From assembly GCA_025677835.1 (NCBI GenBank), contig JAIXMR010000085.1, positions 57,241-121,240 on the forward strand: a stretch of 64,000 nt of DNA, in the 5' to 3' direction. Position 1 is the first letter of the stretch. The number at the start of each line of letters is the position of its first letter. The notes under the pieces were generated by a model that worked only from the letters and a program-made list of their open reading frames with translations, made no database searches and was not told where the DNA came from. The translations under genes and the position numbers were made by a program. The DNA is from Sporodiniella umbellata (taxonomy: Eukaryota > Mucoromycota > Mucoromycetes > Mucorales > Rhizopodaceae). Of the stretch, positions 22,217 to 37,152 are shown one piece after another.

Positions 22217-22349
22217 TATTTATTTATGCTGGTGGTACTACCCTGTTCTACCCTCCTTTTCTCTGCCCTTTTTCTTCTTCTTGTTCTTTATTATTTTTGA
22301 GGGGAATAGAAAAAAAGTTTAATAAACAAATCTTTGATTAATGTATTCT

Positions 22350-23374
22350 TTATAAAAGATAATGGTAGAAAAGAACAAAAAATGCGGCATAATAGGGCCA
22401 AGAGGATCTAATGAGAGTGGTACCTGCACCGACTGGACCGGGAGTATTGCCTACGCTAAACTCAAAATTTCTATAGTATGTAGATGTATCGACAGGTGTA
22501 GCATATATACTTGATCCTCCACCGAAAAACGTGCTGAACATCCAGCTGGAGATACCAAGATCTTGATTGGCACGGAATTGAACATCTTGCCGATTCACCA
22601 TTAGTGAGCCATCTTGCCACACCATCAAGATACCGTTTGCATTTGAACCGGAATTAAGTTTGATATACATTTCGATACGCGTCCATTTTGCGGTCGAAAA
22701 GCGAATCACGCCTCGAGAAAACGACGTACCATAATCGCTGTTGCAAGTCACACCGCTCGTTTTACAGAGTGAATTAGACGTGGGTATATACGCATAAGCT
22801 TCACCAGCACCTGGAAATCAACAAAAATGGATAAATTAAATTAAAAAAAAAAATTTCTAAAAAACCAAAACTCACCACTATCCCTCCACATCATACGCAC
22901 AGAAAAACAGTTGTTGCCGGTAGCTTTTTCTCCCCCAGAACATCCCGCTTTTGGATCGCCTCCGAATATACCGGGTAGTTTCCCACCCTTGACCCAATCA
23001 AAATTTGAAGCGAAAGCAACCTCGTAACTTAGTAACGCTGTGTTGTATTGTGTCTGTCCAAAAGGGAACGAATAGAACTCTGCTCCGCCTTTTACGCCAC
23101 CGACTTTAGCACCCACAGGTGCATATGAGCCTGCAGGATAGTTTGCTTTCAAGACAGTTGAAGAGCTGTTCAAAGGATCATGGTCAAAAGCAAGATTCTC
23201 GGGCGCATAAGGACTGGATGCAAACCAATTGGAAGTAATGTAGCTAGCCGCGTCTGATGTGGTTGCTGGAGGCATGTCGGATATCCACGTTTGTGTTAAA
23301 TTGAAAGAGGCTGCTCGAGGCGAAACTTCAGCATTGACCCAAGATATAAGCAGCAAACAAAGGATCAAGATCAT
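22350..23374 (-). CDS. Secreted polysaccharide lyase family 14-like protein, probably GPI-anchored
   Basis: A 319-residue protein in two exons (23374-22876 and 22810-22350; 65-nt intron). Residues 1-15 (MILILCLLLISWVNA) form a signal peptide. The body is a concanavalin-like lyase fold with KGGKLPGIFGGDPKAGCSGG and CFSVRMMWRDSGAGEAYAYI, features of fungal PL14 (alginate/glucuronan lyase-like) domains. The segment GILMVWQDGSLMVN is the usual mid-domain strand. The last 20 residues are hydrophobic (SSWPYYAAFFVLFYHYLL) after a small-residue stretch, which suggests a GPI anchor. The likely substrate is a uronic-acid polymer, perhaps the fungus's own mucoran-type wall, but that is inference. Confidence 0.8.
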
Positions 23375-24384
23375 TTCAGGTTGCCTTTGTCTTATTTTCT
23401 TCTGGCGCGATAAAGAAAAGAAAAGAAAGAAGGAAAGAAATTAAAAGTGAGAGAAGGGGAATTAATTGAGTAACAACGACTAAGCACGTGACGCTTTTCA
23501 TTTGTCTACCATTATCGTTGAAACTGCATATAAAAATTTTAGTTTTGATTTTCAGTGTTTTGAAACACAGTGTTCTCAATTGCCTGGATTTCTTTTTTGG
23601 CGTTCTACGTAAAAGAAAACAACGCATTATGACGAAGTCAAAGCAGAAACGTAGTAATTTGCGCAAATATATACAAAATTCGACAAGATGCGGCCATAGA
23701 AGCCAATCTATCAAATGAAACAGCAATAAATTAAAGGGAGATCCGGTTTCGCTTACAAGATGTGTCAATAAAACAAGTTTTAAAAAAAAATCAAAGGGCC
23801 GTTTGAATAATCTCAATTACTAACTCTTGAAAATACAAGGTGAATTGAACTCATGGCCTCTTCAGGGGACACAAGCTATTGATGGTGGCGAAGATAAGAT
23901 AAAATTGGCAAGAAATTAGAATCTGGATACAAGTATGACGCTTGATGACACCAAAACGTATGATACATCGATCTTGACTATTAGTCGTTTTAAAGCTCTT
24001 TGTATATACAAAGAATTCTGTGCTATAGATGTAGCTATGGTTTTGTTTCCAATCGTAAGCAAATGTACTTACATAAACACACATCTGGTTGTCCGAAGTA
24101 GCTACTAAACGCGTCTTTTCCCTTTAACTCAAAGTTTTATATGATATTACTATATCAACAGTCATCATTTGGACAAAAGATTGATAAATAGTAAGTTAGG
24201 ATGAATCGTTATGGTCTTGTGAAGACCAAAAAGTACCTATATATAGTTGGTGATACAGAAACTGTACTGAGCAAAAACTGTATCTGAAAGAACTATGAGA
24301 GTACATGTTTTTTTGTATACCTTTTGGCAAAGCTCAAGTAGTACATTTAAACCGTTGGCTTGAAATACAGAAACACAGGTCTGA

Positions 24385-24408
24385 ATATATATATATATAT
24401 ATATATAT
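24385..24408. repeat. (TA)n microsatellite
   Basis: Perfect TA dinucleotide run in the spacer. Confidence 0.8.
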
Positions 24409-25273
24409 GTACTCGCATTTATGGGATACAGTAATTAATCTGCCCTATGTTTTTTTGGTTTATTAAACGACACTGCCAGTAAATGCAAGCACTTGTACTT
24501 TGCTTTAAATAAAATGCAGCCCCTTTAAGAAAAGAAGGGAAAGAAAGACTTGTAGCAAATATCTCATTTATTAATCAATCTGGGGAGTCCTTACAGATTT
24601 TTGGGCTCGAAAAAGACCATAGGTGTTGAGTTACTCTTGTTTTATGTCGACTACAAAACGCTTGCATATGACAAACATTCATCATGTGTAACAGTTGACT
24701 GGATTCGATTTTTTGCAATTGCCATATCACATAATGCTTTTTAGTCTATTGTTTAGTCTTTGATCTGCTACTTTTGTCTTCGAAAAAATATACATATAAA
24801 GAGACCCCTGACTTTCTATTATCTACAACAAAATTAGTATAGCAAAAGCTTCAGTAAGAAACGTGCAGGTTTAAAAAGACAACTCCATTTGAAAATCAAT
24901 TATAACTATTTCTGATCGTTGTTGGTAAAGTCACCTATTGCAGTCCTCGGAATAAGAAAGAGTTGTAAGCTGTTAGTATAAGGTCATACTATTACACATT
25001 TCTATGAATAGTTTGATAGATTACTTGCAAAAACCATTTAAAATACTGACAAATAATAGCTTAGAAGCTCATAGACATATAAACCATAACTAAGCGAGTA
25101 CTTTGTTCCGAATGGTGCCTTTTAAACACGTGTAAAGCATTAGTTGCTACTTTCCTAATTCACTCGAAGCTCACTCTACAACAAAGCAATGTTGTTTTGG
25201 TCAATGCTTTTAAAGATGCATTTGCTTGCAAAAAACAACACCCGCAAATCTAGTAAACGGCCGGCGTCATAGG

Positions 25274-25282
25274 TATATAAAG
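25274..25282 (+). promoter_or_regulatory. TATA-like element upstream of the GH47 gene
   Basis: TATATAAAG is followed by a mixed-sequence leader and a CT-rich stretch. It lies 345 bp before the mannosidase ATG, so the leader would be long or spliced. Confidence 0.3.
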
Positions 25283-25626
25283 TCGCTTGCTTTTTAGTTC
25301 GCAGATACTCAGTCCTTTTCCAAAAACGAAAAACAACATCCATAAATAATTAAAGTAATTAAGACATTGCGATTTTTCTATAAAAAAAAACAAAATGTTC
25401 TACAGAAAAAAATTGGATTCTGCTTGATTTAGGCTTATTTGTTTCTAAATATTTATTTGGAACCTTATTTGTATAAACTTGTGCTTTCTTTGGAGTAGGG
25501 CAGGACTAAAGGATAATTGAATCTCAGTTTTTTATTTTTAATTTTTATTTTTTTAGATAAGTAGACTCGCTGTGCTCTTTTCTTTTGCGATTTATTTTTT
25601 ATTTTATTTTTTATTTTTGAAAGAAA

Positions 25627-27884
<2,258 letters not shown>

Positions 27885-28183
27885 ATATCACCTTTTACAC
27901 AATAAATAAACACAGTTTTTTTCTATTGGTGTAAATGGAGGAAGGCTATAGAAAAACAAATAAAAAACAAATTCGTAAATATCTCTTTTTTTTCTTCTTT
28001 TTTTTTGAAAACAGAGTAATCGTAAATTGGCAAACATTGCTCAAGTTGACACTTCACATAAGGCGAAATGTCTTTATTTTATTTTACAGGGTGGGCGTTT
28101 TAAGAATAAATATTAGATAACTTACATTGAAAAAGGGTGGAGATGGTATAAATATCTACATTTTTGGGGGTGAAGGACTTGTG

Positions 28184-30080
28184 TTAAAACAATTGTGTGA
28201 GGTTTGGGCTAGACATTATGCAGTCTTCTTCTACTTTAATGAATTCGCTTTGCTCATGTCCACATATAGCAGATGAGTCGGTATAAAGATCAAACATGCT
28301 TGAATAATCTTTGAACGATGCATCATCTACTTCCGCTGAGTCTTTGCTTAATGAAGACACGTTTGATTTCATGTTGCTACATACACTTGAGCGATTAGAG
28401 TTACGAGTAGCGTTTGGGGACTCAAAAATCGACTGAGCCTCAAAGGCCAACCCATTGGCGCAACTAGCAGCTGTGAGACCAGGTAACATGAGATCGTTCA
28501 GAGACACTGTTCTTTTATCGCCACGATTCCCTTCATAGAAGTTTTCGGTGAATGTAGGCGAGAGGATACTGTCCACAGAGTCGCTTGAGCCACTATGCTG
28601 TGATTCGTTTTCGTCATTCAGTTTTTGACGTGCAATTTTTGAGATCGAGTTTTTTGAAGCAAGCGTATCTGCTGTCAGGGCTATCGGTTCACCAAGTGTA
28701 TTATTGCGCCGAGGGTTAAGTTCTGGCATGAACTTGGCACGATACACATCTAAAACCCGCTGAAGTAGGTTTTTGCGATTTGATAACTGTTTTGGGTTCA
28801 ACCATGCTAATTTCCAAGCTAGTTCATTACATCGCACTTCTTCTAGCTGCCGCTGAGAAGCAAAAGGTGAATTGGCATTAATGTCCATAACACGCGGGTA
28901 GACACAATTAGACATGCGAAACTCCATATCAATAGAGTCAAGGGAAACAGAATCGACATTGATACGAATTCGGCATTTGGATTGACCCATACCATTATCA
29001 ATGGACACTGTTTTTGGCAGTTCATTTTCTGGCTTTTTGGCGGCACAGCGTTCCTCTTCTGGCTCTTCCGAGTCTCGCTGTTTTCGTTTACGAAGGGTGC
29101 CTTTTAAGAGTTTTTCTTGGCGGGTCACTCGTCGAGAACGCATACCGGGGTACCTGTTGCGGTAGGAATCTACGGCACGCTGGATCAAGCCGCGTTTGCC
29201 AGCGATTTCAGAAGTATTCAAATACGCTAACTTCCATCCAAGTGTGTTACATTCTGTTTCATAGGCCCATCGGTTACCTTTGTACTTATCGCGAGGAAGA
29301 TTGGCTCGAGGGTATACCTGAACGAGTAGCAAGTTAGAATAAACCAGTTTTAGGTATTTTAGAGAAAGGCTTACACAATTTTCTATCTTGAACAGCTCCT
29401 CTAGCTGATTAAGTTCAATTTGTTCAATGTCCGTTCGAATGTTATACCGACGAAGTACTCTGTGATGAGAATAGACGAAGCTCACCCATTCAACACCGTT
29501 GCGTATCTCAGTACGAAGTTCGTGATTTGTAACTGGTGTAGGGGAAAGAGGTATCGGCAAATCGCTACACACGTCCTCACTAACAGATTGTGGCGCCTCA
29601 GCGATTTCTCTATCGGCAGTATCTGGAGCCGGTATACTTGACGAAGAGCTTCCATCGGAAGCGGTTCCGGTAACCTTGGTCGTAATGGGTGGTGGCTTAG
29701 TTGACTTCAGTTTTAAGGCCTGTGCTGCTGAGGTAGAGAACGTATCAGCTAATGCTTTTGCTATTTGTGCGGCAACCTTCGTCCAGTCTTGGCTCTTTAA
29801 TAGAGAGGCTGCAGCAATAGGAAGTGTAGATGCAACTACTAAGTGTCAAGATAAAGGTCGTCTTTTGGTATCATGTCTTTTTTCTTTCTTTTTTTTTACC
29901 TTGCTTCGGTGAGAACTGCTTTTTCACTTTGATTTTGTTCAAAGTCCTTTCAATTTCCTCTAATTGTGTAGCAGAAAGCTCTTCAAGTAATATTTCGGAT
30001 TTTTCTGTAGGATGAAGTAAATCATTTACACACAGCTGGAGATGGGGGTTTTCGCTGCAAGACGAGGGCGGCTCCGACAT
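28184..30080 (-). CDS. Protein with two DUF8032-like repeats, function unknown
   Basis: A 592-residue protein. Exons: 30080-29900, 29838-29375 and 29317-28184. It has a coiled-coil-like N-terminus (LEELSATQLEEIERTLNKIK) and an Ala/Ser-rich linker. Repeat 1 at about 175-273 contains VEWVSFVYSHHR, NCVYPRANLPRDKYKGNRW, ECNTLGWKLAYLN and KRGLIQRAVDSYR. Repeat 2 at about 326-412 contains CRIRINVDSVSL, NCVYPRVM, RCNELAWKLAWLN and RKNLLQRVLDVYR. Between them lies a basic patch (RKRKQR) that could be a nuclear localisation signal. A Ser/Asn-rich tail ends in an acidic segment. The repeats match what I recall as the DUF8032 domain of Mucoromycota and related fungi. A DNA-binding or regulatory role is plausible but unproven. 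Confidence 0.75.
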
Positions 30081-31016
30081 TTTTACGCTATCTATTACTT
30101 TATCAGTGATAGCAAACAGACCTGTTCAAACTTAAGCGTGGACAATGAAAATCACGCTGGTAGTTCAAGTAATGGATAAAGAGAAAGAAAGCAATCCAGC
30201 AGCCAAGCTATCAAAGATTTTATTGTAAGTGGAGATGGAAAATTTTTTTGACTTGTTTTGAGTTTCCGAGACCATGGGAATACAAGGTTTATTCGTTCCT
30301 TTCAGTAAAATACTTGTCTCTTGGTCTTTTGAAATACGATAAACGCGTCGTTTTTTATTGTATTCTTTTTTTTTTTTTTTTACAGTTTTTGGAACAATGA
30401 AAAACTTCAATGGTTGCGGTCTTTGAGTGTCTAGAGCTTATGGTAATTTGACATATGCAAAGTTCAAATTCAGGTTACACTACGAGATGGTAACTTCCCT
30501 ATAGACGTTTCTTGGAACTGCCCTTTTTGACCAACAACTACTAACAGGTTCGTTAAGGTTAGGATGTCTTAAAATTTAAAAATCAGTAAAACCCAAGCGA
30601 ATAAATCTGAGAAGTTTTTGAAAAAAAAAAAAAAAAAAAAAAAGAGCAAAGAACTGGAAATAAATCGCTTCGACTGACCCCTTTTTATGACACCATATTG
30701 TTGTATACTCTATATTTAGGAATATTTGAGGTGGCAAAATCTTTTTTTTAGTGCAACAGTGAGAGGCTGAGGTATGCTAAATAGGAGTCGCTCGTCTATT
30801 TCAAAGAACAAGAAAGTATCAAGTGCGAAAGTAGTTTGACAGGGAAATATTATATTGCTATTCAAAATAACCGTTTCAAAGATGACTAAAATAGACAGCA
30901 CTTTAAATAAACTATCGCTATGGAAATAAAACTAGGCAACAAAAATTATTTGTTTATTAGATAGTGCCATTTTTTTCTTTACTAGTTGAATAGAGAGGAT
31001 CTGAGAGCATGATTGG

Positions 31017-31055
31017 AGGAAGGGGCGGAAGAGGCGGAAGAGGCGGAAGAGGTGG
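31017..31055 (+). repeat. GGAAGAGGC 9-bp tandem repeat
   Basis: About four copies of a 9-bp GA/GC-rich unit (translates as Gly-Arg-Gly in one frame) stand out from AT-rich surroundings. No ORF of substance includes it. Confidence 0.6.
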
Positions 31056-32504
31056 TATCCCGATAGGATATCTCTTTCTGTACTTTTTTGCTCTAAAAGT
31101 ACTGTTGCTTCAAGCTGTTTTAGCTTTTTTTTTCCTTTCTTTTTTCTTTGTTTTAGCTTACCACCGGCTCTGTTTATCATACACAAAAAATGTAGCTTGG
31201 CTATAGAAAGAAGAGCAAATAGAAAGACCGTTAGCGTAATGAGCACCCATCAAAAGCGTTAATGACATTCGAAAAACTATAGAACTAGCGAAAGTCATTA
31301 ACGAAAGTATTTTTATATTGGAGAGCATTCTTTGGTTGTCTAAATAAAACAGAAAAATGATGCCCCACGGTTTATTAAAAATTTATATTTGAAAATGTTT
31401 TTCATCACATCTTATATAAAAAGGAGACTTTTTATATTCGAAGCGATATAAAAAAAAACCCTTTTATAGAGTTTGAGTTACTGTGGCGATATATGCATTA
31501 AACAGGACAAGAAACCTTTTATACTCCAGAACTACCAAAAGCGAATTTTGATGGTTTCATACCTAAGATGCAACTTGATGAGTTATATGCTTGGAATCAA
31601 AATACCTTTGTTTTATCCGTTTTTGAGAAGTGTTTCCTCTCTATGGCACTCCCTTCTTTTGTATTTCATAGCTTTTTTTTACAGAAAAAATACTCTAACT
31701 ATGTAACCCTATGGAGTCCGAATATATTTGGGTGCTGCTGCTGTAAAAGTAGGTTATAAGTGATACAACTTTCGCTTTGTTTGATAAGCAATAGCAATTA
31801 CCAAAGTAATATTTTTGGCATAAATTAATTGTTTTGGTTTTCTACTCCAATATCAAATACTTCCAATAGAGATCAAAAAGTAAAATATAGTCTTTGACTG
31901 ACAACAATATAACAAATAGTAATTTTCCAAGAAGCCAGATATTTTAAGACCTATAAATAATATGGAATCGAATGGCACTCAAAAGCTCTATTTTTTTTAC
32001 TGAATAGCAAGAGTAAGCAATCTAAATCAGTGTACGATTTTTCTATGAGATCAAATAGTGGACGTTATCTTTTAAACAGCAAAAACTATATAGTTTATTT
32101 TAGTCATATTTTTTTTTTTCAAAAAAAGGATACTGCAACAAAAAATTCAAGCATTACAACTAAAAACAACCTTTTTTTGGGATGTTCAAGACAAAAAACT
32201 TAATGTATATATGAAAATAGACTCTCAATGAACGAAATAGAAATTCATACAAAAGATTGACAATCTAGCTCGAGCTGTTTTGGACAAATTTTAGTTAACT
32301 TTTTTGAGTTTCTAGAATATTTGGAGTAAGCTTTGAAGTTATTTAAACAGTTTACTATTTGTACACGCTTCTTTTATAATGAAAGCAGCACTCAACTGCC
32401 ATCCTAGTTGACCGTCTCGGTTCCAAACTACCCACAAGTTGATTTTTGTAATGTGCTTATTTAAAGTTGAGCTCAAAGTTATCAAGTTGTTTGTTCTTTG
32501 GACC

Positions 32505-32529
32505 GGATAATCCTGTGCGGGGATTATCC
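32505..32529. repeat. Perfect inverted repeat, 9-bp arms, 7-nt loop
   Basis: GGATAATCC and GGATTATCC are reverse complements separated by TGTGCGG. It could be a protein-binding palindrome or a hairpin. It has no neighbouring gene. Confidence 0.5.
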
Positions 32530-34397
32530 ACAACCTGGATGTGTTACTCGCGAGTGTTTTCTTATGATCTTGTTTGAGTGTCAACCTAGGCTAAGAACGA
32601 TAGAATGTCTTAGTGCCCTATTCTATTAGTTGCTTTAAACAACTAGTCGAGGGCTGGTGATTCTTACATTAGCTTCAAAAATATTAAAACAAAAAATTGC
32701 TATGGCCACTATACCAATTTAAGCTGCGTTACAAAACTCAGGGAATTGCTTCAATAACCTAGAACAATTGCTGTGATCAGTATAAACCCTCTAAAGGTTT
32801 TGGACAAATATATGTTTTGAGATTTAGCTGAACTTGAACTATCCCACTAATGTTTTCTTATAAAACCAAAGCTCCTATGTTGCTTAAGTATCATAATTTG
32901 TTGGAACCATATAAACTATATGTGTTATCGACAGTATCCGTATCTTCTCCCTTCAAACGTCTTTTACAGATGTCAGAGAATGAGTATTTTCCTCTCTTTT
33001 TGTCGTGAACTAAAGCTTTATAAGGTTTTGTAGGTTTCATCTTCAAACAGAGAAAGGAAAGAGCCGGAAAGGAGTAGTGTGGCGTTAGGAACTTGCAATG
33101 GAACTTCGGGATAATAAATCTTACAGACGAAGCAGATCTGTGAGAGCGAGGCAAAACATTATATAAAAAGAACAGAATAGACGGAAGGTTTAAGAGGGAA
33201 TACTTTGAATAGTAAAAAAATATGTAATACTTTCCTTTTGTTTATTGAGCAAATTAGACAGAGTAGTCATACCCTTTGATGAAGTAAAAAAACTTTCAGA
33301 CAAGTTAAATATTCAAGACGGAATGCAGTAACAGAGTAATGTAACAAACATTGTAGATAACGATAATAGTAGAATGTCAGTGCCAAGTCATTACAGGTTT
33401 TTTCTGAGTTTTGTGGGCAACATTATATATTTCTACCTTGATTCGCTTTCGTATGAGTCTTTCTTCTTATTTAAACTTGTGTATTATCATCGTCACCGTC
33501 ATGTATTATCTCTTCAACACTTTCTACCTCGCCTTTTTTGTTTAACTAAGAGTATTTTGTTTCCTGTTGCTTGACGGAGTATCAATGTTCAAGTCCTGAA
33601 CTCTTTTTTTCTCGGCTCTCTTTATAGTATTTTCTAACACAATTTCTTGCTTTTTTTAAGCATTTGGCAAGTATATCGCCTAGCTCCTCTATTCTTTTAT
33701 ATTGTACTTTATAACGCTATTAAGTCGTATCAATATAGGAAGATAAATTTTACAGGTTTGACAGTTCATTTTGACAGTGTATCTTCTTTGTATTAATTAT
33801 TCAACTTTCATTGGTTGGTGTTTTTTCTTGAAAAAAATGATCGTACTTCGAAATGCTTGCTTTGAACGGAACAAGAGATCTATCCAACCTCAAAAGCTCA
33901 GCAAGTATCTAGCGTACTGCAATTGTCAAAGACACGTATGAAATCACAAGGTCATGGTTGCAGTTAAGGCACTATGCAGTTTTTTAGTCTTGGTCTCCTA
34001 TCACTAGAAGTCTGGCTCGTTAAAGCCTGTCATCTAATTAATGAACGGATTGCTTCGCGTCCCAATTGTTAATGAAACCAAAAAATCCAAACTCGAATCT
34101 TAATGTTCGGATTCATTTTTATGTGTTCTTTCTCATGATCCCGATCGCGGCATACTTACGATGGATAAATGCAATCACTTTAGAGACCAGAAAGAGCAAT
34201 AGTTTGGTAACCAAAAAATCGACCTAGCATTTACATCAGCAGTTGGTTTTCAATCAACCATGGTTTCGATGAGGTCAAGTCAGAAGCATACAAAAGTAGA
34301 GATTTTCTGTTTCACAAAGATCTGTTACAAATAGCAACATTCTGCAAGGTACTATAGATACTCACAATATAGAGGCTTTATCCTAGATCCAAGATAA

Positions 34398-34580
34398 GAG
34401 CAAATCAATTTCTTTCTTATACTGCTGTTGTCGGCAAATGGGATATGCGCGCTTTTCGAACTCGACACTGCAGAATTTGATGAGATTGGTGATACATACT
34501 TCTCTTTTATTACTGTGAAAACAAATATAGTTAACCAACCTGCTATTGTTTCACTTTATACTCAATTTGATGTGCAATAG
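34398..34580 (+). pseudogene. Possible remnant of a small secreted protein (no ATG)
   Basis: An open frame of 60 codons lies between stops. It starts with a hydrophobic signal-like stretch (INFFLILLLSANGICA) and continues with a soluble, varied sequence (LFELDTAEFDEIGDTYF...). No ATG is in frame; the codon where a start would be expected is ATC. This may be a decayed gene, an exon of an unseen gene, or chance. Confidence 0.15.
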
Positions 34581-35178
34581 TTGGTTACCTGAAATCCAAA
34601 AAAAGATTCGATCTTTAATTTTGTATCTAGAATGGCTCAAGTAGTGTTATACCTGAACTATATCTGATTTATACTTTAAAAGGTTTTGAATAGCTTATAA
34701 AAAAATGAAGATCTATTAATCCAGAGGTATAGAAGAACGAATTCTTATATCAAACTAAATAACGATTGTTTTCATTTTGATATTCTTAGATATTTTATTG
34801 ATAATTTTATACTCTATTTTTAAAACACTTCTTGACTGGCTACTGAATCTTACTGTTGCAAAACCCCTGTTTCGTGTGCTCGATATGTATAATTGAGGAA
34901 CGTTGTGAAAATTATCGAATGTTAGTCTTAACGTCCTACATTTACTTCTTTTTTGTGTATTTTATAAAATCGGAATAAAAGGCTCAAAAGGGTACATTTG
35001 AGATTTTGAAACTTGGTATTTTTACCATGCTATTATGTTCGATGCTATTTCCAATCTTATTACAGTGAGAGCAATTTTTTTATATCTTATTTTTAACATG
35101 TGCATACTTTTTCGTTTGCAATCGTAATATTTAAACACTCGACAAGATATACAAGTTACAAACCAAACCAAGCTTTTA

Positions 35179-37152
35179 TTATTTTCTATCAGAGGCAATA
35201 CGCATATCATCGTCTTGCCATAATTTTTCTAGCTGCTGTAATTCGGCAAATTTTTCTGACTTTGCTGAAATGTTGGTTTGCCAATCTGTCTCCAAGAAAC
35301 TACTAGTTCTTCCATGAACCCTGCTTTCCATTTTCATCAGTTCTGCAATAAAGCCAATGTTGGGCGACATTGATGGTCTGACTTTGATCACATGTCGGTA
35401 TGCTTGCTTTAGTGTCCACTTTTCTGAGGTAACTAAATATGCTAGGATGGCTGTAATAGAGCGAGATTTTCCTGCTTTACAATGAACGTATATTGGTTCA
35501 TTATTGCGTTTGGCTTCCTCTATTAATTGGAGCTTTATGAGCAAAAAGATCTATATTGACCAGTTCAATCTTTTACCGATAAAATGAACAGCTTCCATCA
35601 TAAACAGTTCAATGTTCTTCATTTCAACCGTATCTCTTGCAGATATCTTATGGTAAACAACATTTTTGTCTAAACCTTCGTCTTGACATTCTTCAGCCAT
35701 ATTGAGAACACGTTTGATCTGGAGGTTTTCCAATTGTTGTGCTTGGTCTTTTGTTTCAATCTCTGGCCCTACATACAGAAAACCGCGTATAATTTCTGAA
35801 ATAACAAAATTAAATTCAGAGCCAGTTCTTGGTGAAGCAGTAATAAGCTCATCATCGTCTTCGTTTACGCAATTCAAGATGGAGTCTGGTTGAGCATGTG
35901 CCAAAATACTTTCTTGTTGAGATTGCCTTTTCGCCCTACGTGCCAACGCATTGGCATTGTTGGCACGCGCTGCTTGGGTGTCTAAGCTAAATAAACTTGT
36001 ATACCGATGGTTTTTTGAGTCACCAATGGTGTAGCTCACAGAGCGCCTTGGTATATTGCTGAGCTTTGGATTCATTTGATTGTTTTTATGTATAGTGTGA
36101 TGTTGGTCAGAAATATCAGTGCCCGCACTGGAATCGGTATCTATCCACTCTTTATGTTCAAAGGCTTGAAACCCTCCTGAAAGGTAGTAGACTTGACCCT
36201 GATTTTTATGAAACCTTTCAAGTACTTTCAAGAGTGTCCATGCCTGTGACGATTGATCCCCCTCAGACATTTCTTCATCATAAACCACCCATACTTTTCT
36301 GACCTTAGCTAATTGGCTTGTGAGATACAAATCCCTACCCTCTGGTGTTGTAATAAAGTTTTCTAGATTAAAGTTGGAAACTGTGCCTCGCTGGTATCTT
36401 TTGATCAATAGCGATGGCAAATTTACATTTAAGGAATATCGAATTCTCCGTTTTTGGTAGTCCATTAAATTGCGCACATCAATTAAGGTCACACTACATG
36501 TTTTATCTTCTATTAAGCGAATTAATTCTTTTGGCTGAATAGGCACTCCTTGTGTCTTTATGCGGGACTCTGAATGAGTGCGGTTAAGGGTTGGATATGG
36601 CGGAGATAATTGAATGTACTGATGACTAATGGAGCGATGAGGAGTAAGTGGCCCATTACCTACTTTAGATAGAAGGTCCTGTGGGTCACTTTGCTTTATA
36701 GAAATGGTCAGTTTGTCCAGCTTTGCACGTTGTATAGGGCCCAAAGAAAGGTCGGTCAAGGTGAGTACGTCATGATTGGCTTTGGACGAATGGCCAAATG
36801 TAAACGAATGTCGAGAATGATTGTCTTTTAACATCGTAAAAGTTTGACGAGTGCGGCGACATTGTAACTGTTGCTCAGCCGAATGTCTTTTGCGTTGCTT
36901 TCTAGGCAAAGTAGCCATAGGAACAAGTATGTATCCCTGTTTGGCAGCCGCATTGATGTTGGGTAATGATATAGAAGGTCTAGGCTGCTTTACTTTATCG
37001 TTTTTTTCTGATAGACAATGCTTAGGTTTTTTTGAGAGTTGAATAGGAAACCTCTTTAGCAAAGCATTGGCTAGACTGCTAGTTGTTACTGATTTTTTTA
37101 CTGTGTTTTCCTCGGCTTTTTTTGATTTGTTTCGATATCGATCAAAAATCAT
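35179..37152 (-). CDS. Dual-specificity phosphatase with rhodanese-like domain (MAP-kinase phosphatase type)
   Basis: A 638-residue protein in two exons (37152-35577 and 35519-35179; 57-nt intron). The N-terminal 200 residues are basic and disordered. A rhodanese/CH2-like domain spans about 203-335 (IQPKELIRLI, VTLIDVRNLMDYQKRRI, VYYLSGGFQAF). The loop after VVYDEE lacks a catalytic Cys, as in MAP-kinase phosphatases, where this domain docks the kinase. The DSP domain spans about 430-610 (GFLYVGPEIETKDQAQQL, VLNMAEECQDEGLD) with the active site VHCKAGKSRSIT, Cys about 539. This architecture matches MKPs of the Msg5/Pmp1 kind. The ATG at 37152 (MIFDRYRNKSKK) is the first in frame; hydrophobic codons 5' of it have no ATG and are taken as leader. 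Confidence 0.87.

Larger units (their letters stand above)
23375..25626. other. 2.25-kb divergent spacer, no gene seen
   Basis: Lies between the divergently transcribed lyase and mannosidase genes. Holds a (TA)n run at 24385-24408 and T-rich blocks at 25527-25618. The small open frames (for example 23488-23718) are not supported. Confidence 0.55.
30081..35178. other. 5.1-kb gene-poor spacer
   Basis: Strongly AT-rich with scattered short frames, none convincing. Notable items are a GGAAGAGGC tandem near 31020-31055, a perfect inverted repeat at 32505-32529, and a signal-peptide-like frame without ATG at 34398-34580. No recognisable transposase, reverse transcriptase or RNA gene. Confidence 0.5.

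Noticed and set aside
23845..23870. T-loop-like GAATTGAAC on the minus strand, considered as part of a tRNA.
   Set aside because: The flanking 5-mers do not pair and no acceptor stem is found. No tRNA was recognised anywhere in the window.
32891..33154. 87-codon frame on the minus strand (inner ATG gives MKPTKPYKALVHDKKRGKYS...).
   Set aside because: Plausible-looking but unlike any family I know, in AT-rich desert with no splice or promoter support. Not enough to list as a gene.
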